The notes under the pieces were generated by a model. That model saw nothing but the letters and a program-made list of their open reading frames with translations. It was not told the DNA's origin and did not search any database. Positions 7,036 to 8,869 of a DNA stretch of 8,869 bases are shown here, in pieces. Position 1 is the stretch's first letter; every line of letters starts with the position of its first letter. The DNA is from an uncultured Traorella sp. GTDB taxonomy: Bacteria > Bacillota_I > Bacilli_A > Erysipelotrichales > Erysipelotrichaceae. The translations under genes and the position numbers were made by a program. The stretch lies in contig CAMEUL010000050.1 of assembly GCA_945938205.1 (NCBI GenBank), positions 1 to 8,869 on the forward strand. The letters run 5' to 3'.

Positions 7036-7395
7036 CTACTTCGCGCCAATCGTATAGTTTTCACATACGATTCCCTGTCCAATGTGTTTCTTTACAATCT
7101 CTACTGCTTTATTCGCATCCATATGAACATAAGTTGTCTTATTTCCTTCCTTGTCATAGATTTCCACAAGAGGTTCATAAGAACACATGCCAATGCATCC
7201 AATCTGTGTCACACTTGCCTTTAGATTCTCCTTTGCGATTTCTTCCACAAAGGCATTGAGAACCGGACGAGCTCCTGCAGCAATTCCACAAGTTCCCATA
7301 CCAACAACGACACGATAATCACTTTCGCCATCTCTCAGATCCAAACGTTTTTTGGTCTGATCACGTAGTGCTTTTAAATCTGCCAATGATTTCAT
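7036..7395 (-). CDS. hndB: HndB-like (2Fe-2S) ferredoxin-domain protein, hydrogenase subunit
   Basis: This 119-residue protein has a thioredoxin-like [2Fe-2S] ferredoxin fold and probably forms a small electron-transfer or structural subunit of the hydrogenase complex. Cluster-type motifs are VGMGTCGIAAGAR at 31-43 with Cys36, and GCIGMC at 66-71 with Cys67 and Cys71. Unlike the N-terminal domain of the HndC-like subunit there is only one Cys in the first motif; a fourth Cys lies at 111 near the C-terminus (GIVCENYTIG). The protein is too short for HndA/NuoE (about 160 residues) and lacks its N-terminal helical region, so it does not replace that subunit by length. A strong AGGAGG (7401-7406) sits 5 nt before the ATG and overlaps the stop codon of the upstream ATPase gene, which suggests coupled translation. 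The product call rests on the Cys motifs, length and operon position; subunit status is inferred from Hnd operons. Confidence 0.85.
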   Translation of the reverse strand: MKSLADLKALRDQTKKRLDLRDGESDYRVVVGMGTCGIAAGARPVLNAFVEEIAKENLKASVTQIGCIGMCSYEPLVEIYDKEGNKTTYVHMDANKAVEIVKKHIGQGIVCENYTIGAK

Positions 7396-7404
7396 AATTT
7401 CCTC

Positions 7405-7938
7405 CTATTGTATAGATTCGTTAATATATGCTTTTAACCAGGATGAAATCTCTGCTTCAGCAATGCTGACATCTCCCAGGATTTCCCTGATTTCCAGTGA
7501 ATCAAAACAGAATGTTTTTTCATCACTGATATAATCAAAGTGAAAATGGATACTTTCATCCATACAGATGGCAAGCACGATTGCATCTCCCATATCGCCC
7601 CGGGGTGGTACATCCCAGTGACTTTTTTTCATGGAAGCTTTGATGCGTGTTCCCACATTCACTTTCGATTCCAAAACAAAAGTTCCTTCACACTGCTCTG
7701 CCATTTCCTTGAAGAAAGGGATCCCAAGTCCGATCCTTCGCGTCGTGCGCGTTGTGAAGAAGGGATCTTGGACTTTCTGGATCATCTCTTCATCCATTCC
7801 TTTGCCATCATCCTTGATTTCCAAAGAAACGAGATCCTGCCGGAAAGAATCCACAAATGTAATGCCAATGTTTTTCGCACAAGCTCTTACTGAATTGCTG
7901 GCTATATCTAGCAGTGTACTGCTGAGGCTTTCCATCAT
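7405..7938 (-). CDS. GHKL-family ATP-binding protein (HATPase_c domain) of the hydrogenase operon
   Basis: This 177-residue soluble protein has a GHKL ATPase fold as in histidine kinases and anti-sigma factors. The N box is DIASNSVRA at 11-19 with Asn15, the G1 box is DDGKGM at 43-48, and a G2-like segment RRIGLGIPFFK lies at 67-77. There is no phosphoacceptor His domain, receiver, sensor or membrane segment, so it is not a complete sensor kinase. About 70 residues after the ATPase fold (from about 107) are a family-specific tail ending in EIREILGDVSIAEAEISSWL. Genes of this kind recur beside [FeFe] hydrogenase subunits, but the target is unknown; an anti-sigma-like or kinase role is only possible. 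The ATG at 7936-7938 overlaps the PHP stop codon as ATGA, and GGAG (7948-7951) lies 9 nt upstream, so translation is probably coupled. An ATG directly after it is an equally possible start. Confidence 0.85.
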   Translation of the reverse strand: MMESLSSTLLDIASNSVRACAKNIGITFVDSFRQDLVSLEIKDDGKGMDEEMIQKVQDPFFTTRTTRRIGLGIPFFKEMAEQCEGTFVLESKVNVGTRIKASMKKSHWDVPPRGDMGDAIVLAICMDESIHFHFDYISDEKTFCFDSLEIREILGDVSIAEAEISSWLKAYINESIQ

Positions 7939-8630
7939 AATGCTTTTCTCCAAAGATCATAAAACTTCTTTTCATCGATTTCATCTTCATAAATGCCAAT
8001 ATCCTGAAGATAATGAGCATCGCTGTTTCTCACCCAAAAGGGATCTTGAATCCAAGGATGCATCCTTAAGACTTTTTCCTTCTGTGGTTCATTTTTGACT
8101 TCTATCATATCAAATCTAAGGTTTTTCGGGATAAATCCCAACTGTGTCAGAATAGAATTGGTTTTATCACAAACATGGGCCAGTGATACGATGCCGCCGA
8201 GTTCATGAGCTCTATCTGCAATAGAAGCGATTCCCTGATCGATGGATTGTATCAGCAACCGTTTTTCCTGATTCACAAATTCATCCAATGCATTACAGAT
8301 CCACTGATTTCCAAAATAACGGATATCGTTTTCAATCGGCAATAAATGCTCATAGACCCATTGCCCAAATAAAGCACCTTTTTCCTCTTCCAGAAAATAG
8401 ATGCAGATATGAACATCCTCCACACTTTGAACTTCTATTCCATAGACATATTTCATTCCCAGTTCATGTGCGACATGCGCCATCATTTTCTGCTGGGCAA
8501 ACGAATTATGATCACACACACTGATACATTCTAATCCCGCAAGACGTGCCATATTCACAATATTGTGAGGTGTCATGTCATCGTTAGCACAGGGAGAGAG
8601 TGCAGAATGGATGTGTAAATCCACCTTCAT
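7935..8630 (-). CDS. PHP-domain metal-dependent phosphoesterase of the hydrogenase operon
   Basis: This 231-residue soluble protein belongs to the polymerase-and-histidinol-phosphatase superfamily, whose members use a multi-metal site to hydrolyse phosphoesters. The metal-binding motifs are in order: DLHIHSALSPCA at 4-15 with His6 and His8, CDHN at 39-42 with Asp40 and His41, GIEVQ at 64-68 with Glu66, His74, SLAHV at 149-153 with His152, and NSDAHYLQDIG at 202-212 with Asp204 and His206. All expected ligands are present, so the enzyme is probably active. It has no polymerase or histidinol-phosphate context; its neighbours are a DRTGG protein, a GHKL ATPase and hydrogenase subunits, so a signalling or cofactor-related phosphate substrate is possible but unproven. 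The ATG has AGGA 7 nt upstream (8638-8641), starts 1 nt after the upstream stop codon and its own TGA overlaps the next ATG, implying tight coupling. Confidence 0.88.
   Translation of the reverse strand: MKVDLHIHSALSPCANDDMTPHNIVNMARLAGLECISVCDHNSFAQQKMMAHVAHELGMKYVYGIEVQSVEDVHICIYFLEEEKGALFGQWVYEHLLPIENDIRYFGNQWICNALDEFVNQEKRLLIQSIDQGIASIADRAHELGGIVSLAHVCDKTNSILTQLGFIPKNLRFDMIEVKNEPQKEKVLRMHPWIQDPFWVRNSDAHYLQDIGIYEDEIDEKKFYDLWRKAL
7948..7951 (-). promoter_or_regulatory. Ribosome binding site deciding the GHKL ATPase start
   Basis: The minus strand reads GGAG 9 nt before the ATG at 7936-7938. An in-frame TTG five codons upstream (7951-7953) overlaps this site and would leave it unused, so the ATG start, which overlaps the PHP stop codon, is preferred. 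Confidence 0.6.
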
Positions 8631-8631
8631 A

Positions 8632-8869
8632 CTACAATCCTAACTGAGCGCAAACCTTTGCAGCCTCATAGGCTGAAAGCGATGTCTTGCAAAGAGCTAG
8701 TTTTTCTTCACTTGCTTTGAGAAGAGTTTCCTCAGGAATCTCAGCATCCTGAGCTACTATGAGACAACTCATTTCCTTCAAGGCGGCAACTGCCACGATA
8801 TTCAGATGAGACTGGACCGTGATCCATACCATATCCGCCTCACTTTTTCCCATCACCCAGCTCAAGAGA
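8632..8869 (-). CDS. DRTGG-domain protein, partial (5' end beyond the window)
   Basis: This is the C-terminal part, about 79 codons, of a reading frame that stays open to the right edge; its start is not visible. The visible residues (LLSWVMGKSEADMVWITVQ, then HLNIVAVAALKEMSCLIVAQ) resemble small DRTGG-domain proteins of about 110-120 residues found next to PHP and ATPase genes in [FeFe] hydrogenase operons. The DRTGG signature itself would lie further upstream and cannot be checked here. DRTGG domains are thought to bind a ligand and are found beside CBS domains and in phosphotransacetylase-like proteins; no catalytic residues can be seen in this part. Its TAG stop is 1 nt before the PHP start codon. 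A TTG at 8863-8865 could be read as a start, but it falls inside the conserved segment, so I treat the gene as truncated by the edge. Confidence 0.7.
   Translation of the reverse strand, partial: LLSWVMGKSEADMVWITVQSHLNIVAVAALKEMSCLIVAQDAEIPEETLLKASEEKLALCKTSLSAYEAAKVCAQLGL

Noticed and set aside
7631..8098. Plus-strand open frame of 155 codons
   Set aside because: It lies antisense across both the GHKL ATPase and PHP genes, which have clear family motifs; its translation shows no recognisable domain and it is a shadow frame.

Overview
The window looks like chromosomal DNA from an anaerobic, fermentative, low-GC Firmicute. The supporting signs are AT-rich sequence, strong AGGAGG-type ribosome binding sites, short U-tailed terminators, a RelQ-type alarmone synthetase and an oxygen-sensitive multi-subunit [FeFe] hydrogenase. 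A gut Erysipelotrichia- or Clostridia-like host is my inference; no rRNA or marker gene here settles it.

Layout. (1) 56-1720, minus: a DEAD-box RNA helicase with a DbpA/CsdA-like RNA-binding C-terminal region and a very basic tail. (2) 1721-1853: a divergent intergenic region holding a good extended -10 promoter for the helicase and a perfect 8-bp inverted repeat that could serve both directions. (3) 1854-2546, plus: a single-domain (p)ppGpp synthetase of the RelQ/YjbM type. (4) 2540-3466, minus: a Gfo/Idh/MocA-family NAD(P)-dependent oxidoreductase that overlaps relQ tail to tail by 7 bp. (5) 3486 to the right edge, minus: a tightly packed hydrogenase operon. In transcription order it encodes a DRTGG-domain protein (cut by the window edge), a PHP-domain phosphoesterase, a small GHKL ATPase, an HndB-like [2Fe-2S] protein, an HndC/NuoF-like flavoprotein and the catalytic [FeFe] hydrogenase HydA/HndD. 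Gaps between these genes run from a 4-bp overlap to 11 bp, and the operon ends in a compact terminator that contains the hydA stop codon.

How they work together. HndC-like and HydA-like subunits resemble the NAD(P)H-linked, possibly electron-bifurcating soluble hydrogenases (Hnd/HydABC families). NAD(P)H electrons would pass through FMN and a chain of Fe-S clusters to the H-cluster, and ferredoxin may be a second partner. The HndA/NuoE-like subunit expected in such enzymes is not in the window, and the place where I would look for it (between the PHP gene and the ATPase gene) has no room for it. The DRTGG-PHP-ATPase genes upstream are an accessory or regulatory module of unknown function that travels with such hydrogenases. 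RelQ, the helicase and the oxidoreductase appear to be unrelated neighbours.

No tRNA, rRNA, CRISPR array, insertion sequence or phage gene was seen. No intergenic stretch exceeds 300 bp. Nothing in the window is clearly a new system; the most interesting points are the missing NuoE-like subunit, the uncharacterised accessory module, the Ser in the hydrogenase L1 motif and the terminator immediately before the oxidoreductase start.
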